64,000 nt of DNA from Massilia kyonggiensis (GTDB taxonomy: Bacteria > Pseudomonadota > Gammaproteobacteria > Burkholderiales > Burkholderiaceae_D): assembly GCF_024756235.1 (NCBI RefSeq), contig NZ_JANUGY010000009.1, positions 186,001 through 250,000 on the forward strand, given 5' to 3'. Shown here one piece after another: positions 52,967-61,302 of this stretch (positions within the stretch are counted from its first letter, which is position 1; every line of letters starts with the position of its first letter). The position numbers and the translations under genes were made by a program. The notes below the pieces were generated by a model. The model made no database searches and was not told the origin of the DNA. It saw only the letters and a program-made list of their open reading frames with translations.

Positions 52967-54439
52967 ATGGCAGTGATCACAATGAAATTTTCGCAAGCCG
53001 TCATCGATCAGGAGCACGCGCTCGAGCTGCAGAACCAGGGATCCGGCGGCTCGCTCGCGGAGCTGTACAACAACATCAGCAAATACGAGCAAGATGTGGA
53101 TCTGGGGCAAGCCGTCAGTTCGACGTTGAACGGTTCCACGCTGACCGTCCGCTACACGAGCGGCGCCACCGAAACGTATAAGAACGTGGTCCTCGACAAT
53201 CCGGGCGGCGCCACCGGGCACGGGACCGCGAACGATTACGAGCTCTATCAAAGCGGCGTTGCCGGTGCAGTCGTCACGGGCCGGATCAATTTCGACTATA
53301 AAGTCGATGGCACGAATGTATGGCTGACGGCGACGACGCAAGGGCACACCGTCAGCAGCCTGGGCGTCGCGACCGATCTGCGGGCCGGCAGCCCCGGCTA
53401 TGATCCGGTGTTCGGCAACCTGGGCGTCGGCATCAAAGGCAATCTGAGCCTTATGCCGGACGGTAACACGGTCGGTTCCTTCAGCAACGTGACCGTGTAC
53501 GCCGAAAAATTCCTGGATTCGACGAGTGTCGACGGTAATTTTTACGTCGACACCTACCGTGGCGACGGCGCGACGGGCGGTGTACTGACCGGCTACAAGG
53601 CGCTGTACCGGGATGGCAGCGTGCTGCAGATCAGCGGTATCTCGGCCATCCTGAATCCGTACCAGAATCTGGATGACGCCTGGTCGAACGCCAGTTATTT
53701 CAACGGGGACGACGTCATCAACGTGGACCTGCCGGCGCACCTGTACGCGCCGGTGATGCTGCAGGCGGGCGCCGGCAACGACCGCATCAGCCTCAACGGC
53801 GGCGGCGGACAGCTGGGCGTGATGGCCGGTGCGGGCAACGACCAGGTCACGCTGCTCGGCGGCGCGCATACGGTCGACGGCGGCGCCGGCATCGACACGG
53901 TCCGGCTGTCGATGGCACGTGCCGACGCGACCGTCCAGCGGATCGGCACGACGGGCAGCGCCTTTACCGTGACCGACAAGGCGGGCACGGCCGACCAGCT
54001 GTCGGGCGTCGAACGCATCGCCTTCAGCGACAGTACCGTCGCGCTGGACATCGACGGCAACGCGGGCCAGGTCTACCGCATCTACCAGGCCGCATTCAAC
54101 CGCACGCCCGACAAGCCCGGCCTCGGCTACTGGATCAATGCGATGGACCACGGCGCGACCTTCGCGAGCGTCGCCCAGGGCTTCCTCGATTCGTCCGAAT
54201 ACCACAAGGCGTACGACGGCGTGACGTCGAACCGCGCCCTGGTCACCAAGTACTACGAGAACATCCTGCACCGCACGCCGGACGCGGGCGGCCTGGACTT
54301 CTGGGCCGGCGTTCTCGACAGCAAGGCGGCCGGTACCGCGGACGTGCTGGCGTCCATCAGCGATAGTGCCGAGAACAAGGCCGGCCTCATCGGCGTGATC
54401 GGCAACGGGTTCGAGTACACGCCCTACGGACAGGGCTGA
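52967..54439 (+). CDS. DUF4214-domain, RTX-like putative secreted protein
   Basis: A 490-aa protein with no Sec signal. The first 280 residues are Gly/Thr/Asp-rich with no family I recognise. RTX-like calcium motifs follow (GAGNDRISLNGGGG, GAGNDQVTLLGG, GGAGIDTVRL, about 265-320). The C-terminus is a DUF4214 domain (about 360-480: AGQVYRIYQAAFNRTPDKPGLGYWI, ENILHRTPDAGGLDFWAGVLD). DUF4214 proteins are usually exported by type I systems or tied to glycan surfaces. An ATG at 52958 is also in frame, but AGGA is spaced correctly only for 52967. A TACAAT at 52928 may be the -10; the remaining 227-bp gap to the chemoreceptor holds nothing else I can name. Confidence 0.85.
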   Translation: MAVITMKFSQAVIDQEHALELQNQGSGGSLAELYNNISKYEQDVDLGQAVSSTLNGSTLTVRYTSGATETYKNVVLDNPGGATGHGTANDYELYQSGVAGAVVTGRINFDYKVDGTNVWLTATTQGHTVSSLGVATDLRAGSPGYDPVFGNLGVGIKGNLSLMPDGNTVGSFSNVTVYAEKFLDSTSVDGNFYVDTYRGDGATGGVLTGYKALYRDGSVLQISGISAILNPYQNLDDAWSNASYFNGDDVINVDLPAHLYAPVMLQAGAGNDRISLNGGGGQLGVMAGAGNDQVTLLGGAHTVDGGAGIDTVRLSMARADATVQRIGTTGSAFTVTDKAGTADQLSGVERIAFSDSTVALDIDGNAGQVYRIYQAAFNRTPDKPGLGYWINAMDHGATFASVAQGFLDSSEYHKAYDGVTSNRALVTKYYENILHRTPDAGGLDFWAGVLDSKAAGTADVLASISDSAENKAGLIGVIGNGFEYTPYGQG

Positions 54440-55575
54440 CCGGCCTTGCGCGAATTGGCGTCGGAGCGGAACACGATCGGCTGCGCGGGCTGCCACACGG
54501 CGTCCTGCTGTGCGCGCTGCGCGTACATCACGATCGTCTGCACGTCGCCATGCCGCGCCGACTTCGCGCACACCGGGTCCGCGTTCGCGGCATCGCCGGT
54601 GAGCGCATGCGCCTGGCAGCGGCAGCCGCCGAAGTCCTTCGCCTTGTCGTCGCACGTGCGGCACGGATCCTTCATCCAGGCATCGCCGCGGTAGCGGTTG
54701 AACGCGTCGCTGTCGTACCAGATGGTGTTGACGCTCGTGTCGCGCACGTTTGGGAAATCGATGCCGGGCAAGGTGCGGGCCGCATGGCAGGGCAGGGCGG
54801 TGCCGTCCGGCGCGATGCCGAGGAACACGCCGCCCCAGCCGTTCATGCAGGCCTTGGGCCGCGCCTCGAAATAGTCGGGCACGACGAACAGGATGCGCAT
54901 CCGGTTGCCGATCCGCGCGCGGCACGCATTCACGACGCTTTCCGCCCGCGCGACCTGCTCCCGCGTCGGCATCAGCTGGTCGCGGTTGACGAGCGCCCAG
55001 CCGTAATACTGCGTGTTGGCCAGTTCCAGGTACTCGACGCCCATCTCGAGGGCCATGTCGATGATGCGCTCCACGTGGTCGAGATTGAAACGGTGCAGCA
55101 CGACGTTCAGCACCATCGGATAGTCGTACTGCTTGATCAGCCTGGCGACGCGCGCCTTCAGGTCGAACGTCTTCGTGCTCGACAGGAAATCGTTCAGCTC
55201 GCGCGTCGAATCCTGGAACGACAGCTGGATGTGGTCCAGCCCGAGTTCCTTCATGCGGGCGAGGCGCGATTCGGTGAGGCCGATGCCGGACGTGATCAGG
55301 TTCGTATAAAACCCCAGCCGGCGGCCCTCGCCGACCAGTTCTTCGAGATCGTCCCGCAGCAGCGGTTCGCCGCCCGAAAAGCCGAGCTGCGCGGCACCGA
55401 GCTGGCGCGCCTGGCGCATCACGTCGAACCATTGCTCGGTCGTCAGTTCGGTGCGGTCATTGGCGTAATCGACCGGGTTGTAGCAGAACGGGCAGTGCAG
55501 CGGGCAGCGATAGGTCAGCTCGGCCAGCAGCCAGAGCGGCGGCGCGATGGCGGGGCGGAAGGTCGGGGCGTTCAT
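54424..55575 (-). CDS. pqqE: PQQ biosynthesis radical SAM enzyme PqqE
   Basis: A 383-aa radical SAM protein. The CxxxCxxC cluster motif is Cys24, Cys28 and Cys31 (TYRCPLHCPFC). FSGGEPLLRDDL is the SAM-binding GGE motif. A SPASM domain with C-terminal Cys clusters (PCHAARTLPG, PCRTCDDKAKDFGGCRCQA) binds the auxiliary clusters. It joins the Glu and Tyr side chains of PqqA, the first step of PQQ synthesis. The start at 55575 lies 7 bp after pqqD. It overlaps the convergent DUF4214 gene by 16 bp. Confidence 0.96.
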   Translation of the reverse strand: MNAPTFRPAIAPPLWLLAELTYRCPLHCPFCYNPVDYANDRTELTTEQWFDVMRQARQLGAAQLGFSGGEPLLRDDLEELVGEGRRLGFYTNLITSGIGLTESRLARMKELGLDHIQLSFQDSTRELNDFLSSTKTFDLKARVARLIKQYDYPMVLNVVLHRFNLDHVERIIDMALEMGVEYLELANTQYYGWALVNRDQLMPTREQVARAESVVNACRARIGNRMRILFVVPDYFEARPKACMNGWGGVFLGIAPDGTALPCHAARTLPGIDFPNVRDTSVNTIWYDSDAFNRYRGDAWMKDPCRTCDDKAKDFGGCRCQAHALTGDAANADPVCAKSARHGDVQTIVMYAQRAQQDAVWQPAQPIVFRSDANSRKAGQPCP

Positions 55576-55582
55576 GGCGAGC

Positions 55583-55846
55583 TCACACGATCCAGCCGCG
55601 CTCGCTGGCGACGCGCAGGAAATCGTCGACGTCGTCCCGCAGGCCGCCGCAGTTGAACGCCTGCTCGAGCTCGCCGACGATGGCCGGCACGGTATGGGCG
55701 CCATCGCAGCGTTTCAGGATCTCGGCCGCGCTCTGGCTCAGCTTGACCATCCCTTCCGGATACAGGAGCACGTAGTTGCCTTGGGCCTCTTCCCACTGCA
55801 TGCGGAACAGGCGCGACAGGGCGGGTTGATCGGGAACGGTGTGCAT
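55583..55846 (-). CDS. pqqD: PQQ biosynthesis peptide chaperone PqqD
   Basis: An 87-aa RiPP recognition element. It shows LSRLFRMQWEEAQGNYVLLYPEGMVKLSQSAAEIL, the winged-helix face that binds the PqqA leader and presents it to PqqE. The C-terminus ends DDVDDFLRVASERGWIV. It lies 10 bp after pqqC and 7 bp before pqqE in the pqqABCDE operon. Confidence 0.95.
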   Translation of the reverse strand: MHTVPDQPALSRLFRMQWEEAQGNYVLLYPEGMVKLSQSAAEILKRCDGAHTVPAIVGELEQAFNCGGLRDDVDDFLRVASERGWIV

Positions 55847-55856
55847 GGGAACCTCC

Positions 55857-56546
55857 TCAGGGATAAGCCTTCTCGATGGCGTCGAGCATGGCCCACAGGA
55901 TGTCGAGCTTGAACTGCAGGATCTCGAGCGCGCGCTCCTGCTGGGCGCGGGTGGTGAAATGGCCGAGCGTCACTTCCAGGCCGTGCTCGACGTCGCGCTC
56001 GGCGAGCGAGATGCGGCTGCGGAAATACTGCAAGCCATCGGGATCGATCCACGCGTAATGCGTCGGCCAGTTGGCCAGCCGGTCCTTGTGGATCTTCGGC
56101 GCGAACATCTCCGTCAGCGACGAGCAGACGGCTTCCTGCCACGGCGCCTGGCGCGCAAAATTGACATACGCGTCGACGGCGAAGCGCACGCCGGGCACGA
56201 CGTGCCGCTGCGACCACAGCGCGTCGCGCGTGAGCCCGACGGCCTCACCCAATCGAATCCACGCCTCGATGCCGCCTTCGTTGTCTCCCCAGCCGTCATG
56301 GTCGAGGATGCGCCGCACCCAGCGGCGCCGCGTGGCGCGGTCCGGGCAATTGGCGATGATGGCGCCATCCTTTTGCGGGATATTGACCTGGTAATAAAAG
56401 CGGTTGGCGACCCAGCCTCGGATCTGGTCCGGGCCCAGCAGCCCATCGTTCATCTTGACGTTGAACGGATGGTGGATGTGGTAGCCGGCACCCCGTGCGC
56501 GCAATTGCGCCTCGAACTCGTCGCGGCTCCATGCTTCCGTGCTCAT
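55857..56546 (-). CDS. pqqC: Pyrroloquinoline-quinone synthase PqqC
   Basis: A 229-aa helical oxidase. It has YHIHHPFNVKMNDGLLGPDQIRGWVANRFYYQ, KDGAIIANCPD and RILDHDG at the active site, and CSSLTEMFAP. It catalyses the cofactor-free ring closure and eight-electron oxidation that completes PQQ. The ATG at 56546 overlaps the pqqB stop; longer in-frame extensions run into pqqB and are not coding. Confidence 0.96.
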   Translation of the reverse strand: MSTEAWSRDEFEAQLRARGAGYHIHHPFNVKMNDGLLGPDQIRGWVANRFYYQVNIPQKDGAIIANCPDRATRRRWVRRILDHDGWGDNEGGIEAWIRLGEAVGLTRDALWSQRHVVPGVRFAVDAYVNFARQAPWQEAVCSSLTEMFAPKIHKDRLANWPTHYAWIDPDGLQYFRSRISLAERDVEHGLEVTLGHFTTRAQQERALEILQFKLDILWAMLDAIEKAYP

Positions 56547-57451
56547 AGCGTTATCTCCATGCCGTCGAACGCGACCTCGATGCCGTGGCGCGCGAGCAGG
56601 GCGCGTTCGTGGGAGTCTTCGTCCAGGATCGGATTCGTGTTGTTGATGTGGATGAGCACCTTGCGCCGCGCGTTGATGCCGTCGAGGACGGCGATCATGC
56701 CGCCGGGGCCCGATTGCGGCAGGTGGCCCATGTCGGCCGCGGTCTTCTTCGAAAATCCCAGCGCGATCATCTCGTCCGCGCGCCAGAAGGTGCCGTCGAC
56801 GAGCACGCAATCCGCTTTCCGCAGCGCGGCATCCACCTGCGGATCGATCGCGCCGAGTCCGGGTGCGTAGAACGCGGATTGTCCTGTCACGGTGTCTTCG
56901 ATCAGCAGGCCGATGTTGTCGCCCGGGTGCGGATCGTTGCGGTGGTCGGAATACGGCGGCGCCTTGCTGTTCAGTGCCAGCGGCGTGAAGCGGATGCCGG
57001 CTATGCCCGGCACGTGCATGCCGCCTTCGATCGGCAGTTCGTGCCAGCGCACACCGCAATAGTGCGACAGCACGGGCACGAGCGGCAGGTTGTCGTTCAG
57101 TTCGCGCCAGACCGGCGCCGTGCAGTACAGGGGCAGTTCTTTCCCCTCGCGCAGCATCAGGAGACCGGTGACGTGGTCGATCTGCGCATCCATCAGCATG
57201 ACGGCGGCGATGCCGGTATCGCGCTGGCCGCGCGCCGGCTGCAGGGCGGGTGTCGCGCGGATCTGCGTCAGAATGTCCGGCGACGCGTTGATCAGGACCC
57301 AGTCGGTCCCGTTGGAGGACACGGCGATCGACGATTGCGTGCGCGCCGTCGCGCGGACGGTGCCGTTACGCAGCCCGGCGCAATTGCGGCAATTGCAGTT
57401 CCACTGCGGGAAACCGCCTCCGGCCGCGGAGCCTAATACGACGATGTTCAT
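56543..57451 (-). CDS. pqqB: PQQ biosynthesis hydroxylase PqqB
   Basis: A 302-aa metallo-beta-lactamase-fold protein. The structural Cys cluster is Cys19, Cys21 and Cys24 (QWNCNCRNC). The metal site region is DAQIDHVTGLL, with NNTNPIL near the C-terminus. It is an iron-dependent hydroxylase acting on the tyrosine part of the PQQ precursor. It follows pqqA after 46 bp and overlaps pqqC (ATGA). Confidence 0.95.
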   Translation of the reverse strand: MNIVVLGSAAGGGFPQWNCNCRNCAGLRNGTVRATARTQSSIAVSSNGTDWVLINASPDILTQIRATPALQPARGQRDTGIAAVMLMDAQIDHVTGLLMLREGKELPLYCTAPVWRELNDNLPLVPVLSHYCGVRWHELPIEGGMHVPGIAGIRFTPLALNSKAPPYSDHRNDPHPGDNIGLLIEDTVTGQSAFYAPGLGAIDPQVDAALRKADCVLVDGTFWRADEMIALGFSKKTAADMGHLPQSGPGGMIAVLDGINARRKVLIHINNTNPILDEDSHERALLARHGIEVAFDGMEITL

Positions 57452-57497
57452 GACTGGGATCCGGTAAGCCCGCGGCGCTGCCGCGGGCGTGGGTGCA

Positions 57498-57572
57498 TCA
57501 GCGGTTCGCGATGTACATCGTGATTTCGAAGCCGAAACGCCAGTCGATGAATTCAGGTTTGGTCCAGGCCAT
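57498..57572 (-). CDS. pqqA: PQQ precursor peptide PqqA
   Basis: A 24-residue peptide beginning MAWTKPEFIDWRFGFEITMY. Glu16 and Tyr20 in the E-x3-Y arrangement are the two residues fused into PQQ, and the tail is IANR. GGAGA lies 7 nt before the ATG. It is first in pqqABCDE and was found by reading the strand upstream of pqqB because it is too short for ordinary gene finding. Upstream, 57573-57763 is the divergent region with the VOC gene; no clear promoter was found there. Confidence 0.95.
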   Translation of the reverse strand: MAWTKPEFIDWRFGFEITMYIANR

Positions 57573-57763
57573 TGTTGTCTCCTTGATCGTTGGATGGGTG
57601 ATGAATGCGCGGCGCGCAGTCAAGGAGGAATTCGCAATATCCATGCCACATGGTCGGCGTGGACTCTCCGGGGCAGGCCTGTGTCAAAGATGAACAGTTG
57701 TATTGCACGACGATACATCTGTGACAGAATTGTCCAGTTTCGTGTGAACACTCGGAGACGCAT

Positions 57764-58141
57764 ATGGACGAACGATACAAACCGGATGGCTATAACGCGG
57801 TGTCGCCGTACCTGCTGGTCAAGGACGTGCGCGCCATGCTCGATTTCCTCGCCCACGCGTTCGGCGCGACCGAGCTGCGGCGCCAGCCCGAAGCCGACGG
57901 CGGGATACGGCACGCGGAGGTGCGCATCGGGGATTCGGTGGTGATGATGGGATGCCGGCCGGGCGCCGAGCTGATCGCCTCGGTGCACGTGTATGTCGAG
58001 GACGTCGACAGGGTCTATGCGCGGGCGCTGGACCATGGCGCGACGAGCCTGTCTGAGCCGCGCGACCAGCCGTATGGGGACCGGACGGCGGGTGTGCAGG
58101 ACGCGCAGGGGAACTACTGGTGGATCGGGACGCGGTTATGA
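57764..58141 (+). CDS. VOC-family (glyoxalase/PhnB-like) protein
   Basis: A 125-aa protein with one full set of paired beta-alpha-beta-beta-beta units: VSPYLLVKDVRAMLDFLAHAFGATELRR and VHVYVEDVDRVYARALDHGA, ending GVQDAQGNYWWIGTR. Metal ligands expected in glyoxalases are only partly visible, so it is closer to the PhnB-like non-enzymatic or bleomycin-resistance-like branch. The function is unknown. The stop overlaps the next ATG. Confidence 0.8.
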   Translation: MDERYKPDGYNAVSPYLLVKDVRAMLDFLAHAFGATELRRQPEADGGIRHAEVRIGDSVVMMGCRPGAELIASVHVYVEDVDRVYARALDHGATSLSEPRDQPYGDRTAGVQDAQGNYWWIGTRL

Positions 58142-58503
58142 CCAGCGCAACGCCATATTCCCGACGATTGCATGCGGGCTTGCGGGTCATGACAATCGGC
58201 TTGCCGCTCCTGGTCGCCGGGCTGCTCGTTACCCTCTTCTATATCTGGTGCAGCTACGGTAATCCACGCCCCGACAACTGGTTCCGGCTCGAGCTGGCGT
58301 CGAGGATCATCGTCGACAGCCTGCTGCCGCTGTGCGGGATCTGGCTGCTGGCCGTCGTTGGCCGGATCTTCGCCGCACGCGGCCATCGATGGCCGCTGGT
58401 CGTGCCTTTCCTGCTGCTGCCCGTCGCGGTGCAGGCATACGGGGGCTATATGAAAGGCATCCAGCACGTCCGGGATTGCGAGGCGGTCGTCATCATGTGC
58501 TGA
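58138..58503 (+). CDS. Small membrane protein of unknown function
   Basis: A 121-aa protein with three hydrophobic segments (about 16-39, 58-78 and 87-104) and a Cys-containing C-terminus. I do not recognise a family. Its ATG overlaps the VOC gene stop (ATGA), so it is translated with it. It is convergent with moaC, 18 bp apart. Confidence 0.65.
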   Translation: MTSATPYSRRLHAGLRVMTIGLPLLVAGLLVTLFYIWCSYGNPRPDNWFRLELASRIIVDSLLPLCGIWLLAVVGRIFAARGHRWPLVVPFLLLPVAVQAYGGYMKGIQHVRDCEAVVIMC

Positions 58504-58521
58504 GTATGCCTTGCCGGTCGA

Positions 58522-59019
58522 TCAGATGTCGGCCGTCCAGTCGCCGCTCTTGCCGCCATGTTTTTCCAACACACGCACATTGGTCATGACCATCCCCCGA
58601 TCCGCCGCCTTGCACATGTCGTAAATAGTCAGCAGGCCGACCTGCACGGAAGTGAGCGCTTCCATCTCGACGCCGGTCTTGCCATAAGTCTCGACCTGCG
58701 CCCGGCAATGCACGCTGTTGTTCGCCGCGTCGATCTCGAAATCGACGGCGACCCGGGTGATGGCCAGCGGATGGCACAGGGGGATGAGGTCGCTCGTCCG
58801 CTTGGCCGCCATGATAGCCGCGATGCGCGCCACGCCCAGCACGTCGCCCTTCTTGGCCGAGCCCGACGTCACCAGTGCCAAGGTGGCCGGCTGCATGCGG
58901 ATGGTGCCGGCGGCGACGGCGATGCGGTGGGTCGCGTCCTTGGCGCCGACGTCGACCATGTGGGCTTGTCCGGTGGCGTCGAAGTGAGTCAAGGGGCTAT
59001 CGGCGGGGGATGTTGTCAT
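58522..59019 (-). CDS. moaC: Cyclic pyranopterin monophosphate synthase
   Basis: A 165-aa enzyme. It has LTHFDATGQAHMVDVGAKDATHRIAVA, AAKRTSDLIPLCHPL and YGKTGVEMEALTSVQVGLLTIYDMCKA, all MoaC signatures including the active-site Lys and His. It converts the MoaA product to cPMP in molybdenum cofactor synthesis. It is alone here; other mo genes lie elsewhere. Confidence 0.97.
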   Translation of the reverse strand: MTTSPADSPLTHFDATGQAHMVDVGAKDATHRIAVAAGTIRMQPATLALVTSGSAKKGDVLGVARIAAIMAAKRTSDLIPLCHPLAITRVAVDFEIDAANNSVHCRAQVETYGKTGVEMEALTSVQVGLLTIYDMCKAADRGMVMTNVRVLEKHGGKSGDWTADI

Positions 59020-59090
59020 ATTGTCGAGGGAACGAAGTCACATTGTTGGCCCAGCAGTAGCAACGGCCGGGAAGCGGTTATCATAGCATC

Positions 59091-60710
59091 GTGAAACCTA
59101 ACCCGATTTCAGCGATGTTGCAGCTTTCACCAAGGTGGCCGTGGCGCCGTGTTGCCGCCGCCGCCGGCCTGGTCGTGGCCACCGCCGGCGCGCTTGCCGC
59201 CCCCACCGTCCCCGTCCTGCGCGGCAGCGCCGATACGACCGGGTTGCCGACGCTCGGCGACACCGCGCGTGCCGACTTGTCGCCCTTCCTGGAGCGCAAG
59301 CTGGGCGAGGAGATTATGAACGATATCCGGCGCGATCCCGATTACCTGGACGACGACGCGATCATCGAGTTCCTGAACAACTTCGGCGAAAACCTCGTGT
59401 CGTACGCACCCGGCGCGCGCGGCGAGACGAATGCCGATTTCTTCTTCTTTGCCGTGCGCGATCCGATGATCAACGCGTTCGCGCTGCCCGGCGGCTTCAT
59501 CGGCGTGCACTCGCAGTTGATCATCTCGGCGCAGAACGAGTCGGAGCTGGCGTCCGTGCTGTCGCACGAGATCGGGCACGTGCAGCAGCGCCACATCGCG
59601 CGCATGATCGGCCAGCAGAAGCAGGATGCGCTGTTGCCGCTCGCCGCGTTGCTGCTGGCGGCGCTCGTCGGCAAGGCGGGCGGCGGGGCCGATGCGGCGA
59701 TGGGCGTCATGCTGGGCGGGCAAGGTCTCGCCATCCAGCGCCAGCTGAATTTCAGCCGCGACGCCGAGCGCGAGGCCGACCGCGTCGGCTTCCAGACGAT
59801 GCGCGCGGCCGGCTACGACACGTCGGGCATGGTGGCGTTCTTCAAGCGCCTGCAGAGCACGACGCGCGTCTATGGCGAGGCGCCGGCCTGGCTCAGCAGC
59901 CACCCGCTGACGGGCGAGCGCATCGCCGACATCCAGTCGCGCATCCGCGACAATCCCAAGGTGGTGCACATCCGGCCGGACAGCATCGAATTCCACCTCG
60001 TCCGCGCCCGCGCGCGCGTGCTGCAGGACGAGAGCCAGAAGGGGCGCGACGAAGCGAAATCCGCGTTCGACAGCCAGCTGGCCCAGCCGAACACGCAGCA
60101 GCAGACGGCCGCGATGTACGGCCTGTCGTTCCTCGCGCTGAGACAGGGCGACCTGAAAGGGGCGCAGAGCTGGCTCGACAAGGCGAAGGCATCGACGAAG
60201 CCCCGTCCCGGCGTCTTTTCGAGCGAACGCAGCGGCACGGACGGCAGCGCCATGTTCGCCGGCCTCGCCACCGAGATCAAGCTGGCGCCGGGCCAGCCGC
60301 CCGAGGTCGTCCACCAGGCCGTCCAGGATGCGGAGGCGGCGTACCAGAAATTCCCGCTGTCGCGCATGCTGGCGCGCCAGTACGCCGACGCGCTGATCGC
60401 GGATGGCAAGCTGGACAAGGCAGCCCAGTTCCTGCGCGACCAGGTGCAGCAATACCGCGAAGAACCCAAGCTCTACGACCAGCTCGCCAAGGCCTATGCG
60501 GCCCAGGGCAAGATCGCGCTGCAGCACATGGCGCTGGCCGAATCGTATGTGCTGACGGGCGCGCTGCCGGCGGCCGTCGACCAGCTCAATCTCGCGCGCA
60601 AGGCGAAGGATGTGTCGTTCTACGACCAGGCCGTGATCGATGCGCGCGAGCGCGAGCTGAACGAGCGCCAGAAGGACGAGAAGAAAGAGAAGAAGGACAA
60701 GGATCGGTGA
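59091..60710 (+). CDS. M48-family metalloprotease with TPR repeats (BepA/YfgC-like)
   Basis: A 539-aa exported protein. It has a signal peptide (up to ALAAP) and an M48 domain with the zinc motif HEIGH (His159, Glu160, His163) and third ligand in EREADRVG. C-terminal TPR-like helices follow (about 300-520), then a Lys/Glu-rich tail. BepA homologues help assemble or degrade outer-membrane proteins such as LptD. GTG at 59091 gives a longer n-region; ATG at 59115 is an alternative start. Neither has a good Shine-Dalgarno. It is divergent from moaC. Confidence 0.92.
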   Translation: MKPNPISAMLQLSPRWPWRRVAAAAGLVVATAGALAAPTVPVLRGSADTTGLPTLGDTARADLSPFLERKLGEEIMNDIRRDPDYLDDDAIIEFLNNFGENLVSYAPGARGETNADFFFFAVRDPMINAFALPGGFIGVHSQLIISAQNESELASVLSHEIGHVQQRHIARMIGQQKQDALLPLAALLLAALVGKAGGGADAAMGVMLGGQGLAIQRQLNFSRDAEREADRVGFQTMRAAGYDTSGMVAFFKRLQSTTRVYGEAPAWLSSHPLTGERIADIQSRIRDNPKVVHIRPDSIEFHLVRARARVLQDESQKGRDEAKSAFDSQLAQPNTQQQTAAMYGLSFLALRQGDLKGAQSWLDKAKASTKPRPGVFSSERSGTDGSAMFAGLATEIKLAPGQPPEVVHQAVQDAEAAYQKFPLSRMLARQYADALIADGKLDKAAQFLRDQVQQYREEPKLYDQLAKAYAAQGKIALQHMALAESYVLTGALPAAVDQLNLARKAKDVSFYDQAVIDARERELNERQKDEKKEKKDKDR

Positions 60711-60711
60711 T

Positions 60712-61299
60712 TCACGGGACGGGCCGGCGCACGAACCCGAAGCGCGCCGGCGCCTCGTCCGCCGTCAACCGCCCGACGGCGATGCGCCTGTCCTGCCAGC
60801 GCAGCGCCAGCTCGCCGGCGCCACCTTCCAGCCACGCCATCACGTCCTCGTCCGTCGCAGGACGCCCATCCAGTTCGAACGCCTGCAGCAACTGCGCCGC
60901 GTCGCGGTCGTCCACCTGGGCCACCGTCCGGCCGGCACGCAGCACGATGCCGCCGGCCTCCGTCATGAACGCTTCCTCCGGCACGCCCAGCGGCTGCCCC
61001 GTGTGCAGCACGAAGCCGTGCGCGGGATCCGTGCGCGCGATGAAGGGCGTCGTCTCGAGATTGATGTACACGCGCTGCGGACCGTTCTGGAAATACCAGC
61101 AGCCGCGCTCATCCGATAAATAATTGCGGACGATGAAGCCGACCAGTGCGGCATTCGTCAGCTTGTCGCCGGGGGCGTCCGCGCGCTGGGCCGCCTCGTC
61201 GCGCATGCGCCAGGCGCCGCGCGCGTCCAGTGCCAGCCAGCCGTAGCAGTACGGCACGTTCGGCCACTTGGCCATTGCCTGTTTTACGATGTCGTCCAT
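60712..61299 (-). CDS. Conserved betaproteobacterial protein of unknown function
   Basis: A 195-aa cytosolic protein. The N-terminus DDIVKQAMAKWPNVPYCYGWLALDARGAWRMRDE, then KLTNAALVGFIVRNYLSDERGCWYFQNGPQRVYINLETTP, are conserved in a betaproteobacterial DUF family whose number I will not assert. It starts 3 bp after the stop of the yheT-like gene on the same strand, so they are co-transcribed. The function is unknown. Confidence 0.75.
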   Translation of the reverse strand: MDDIVKQAMAKWPNVPYCYGWLALDARGAWRMRDEAAQRADAPGDKLTNAALVGFIVRNYLSDERGCWYFQNGPQRVYINLETTPFIARTDPAHGFVLHTGQPLGVPEEAFMTEAGGIVLRAGRTVAQVDDRDAAQLLQAFELDGRPATDEDVMAWLEGGAGELALRWQDRRIAVGRLTADEAPARFGFVRRPVP

Positions 61300-61302
61300 G
61301 GT

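Noticed and set aside
57573..57763. TTGACA-like hexamer on the minus strand as a pqqA promoter
   Set aside because: It reads correctly but no -10 is found 16-18 nt downstream; left unassigned.
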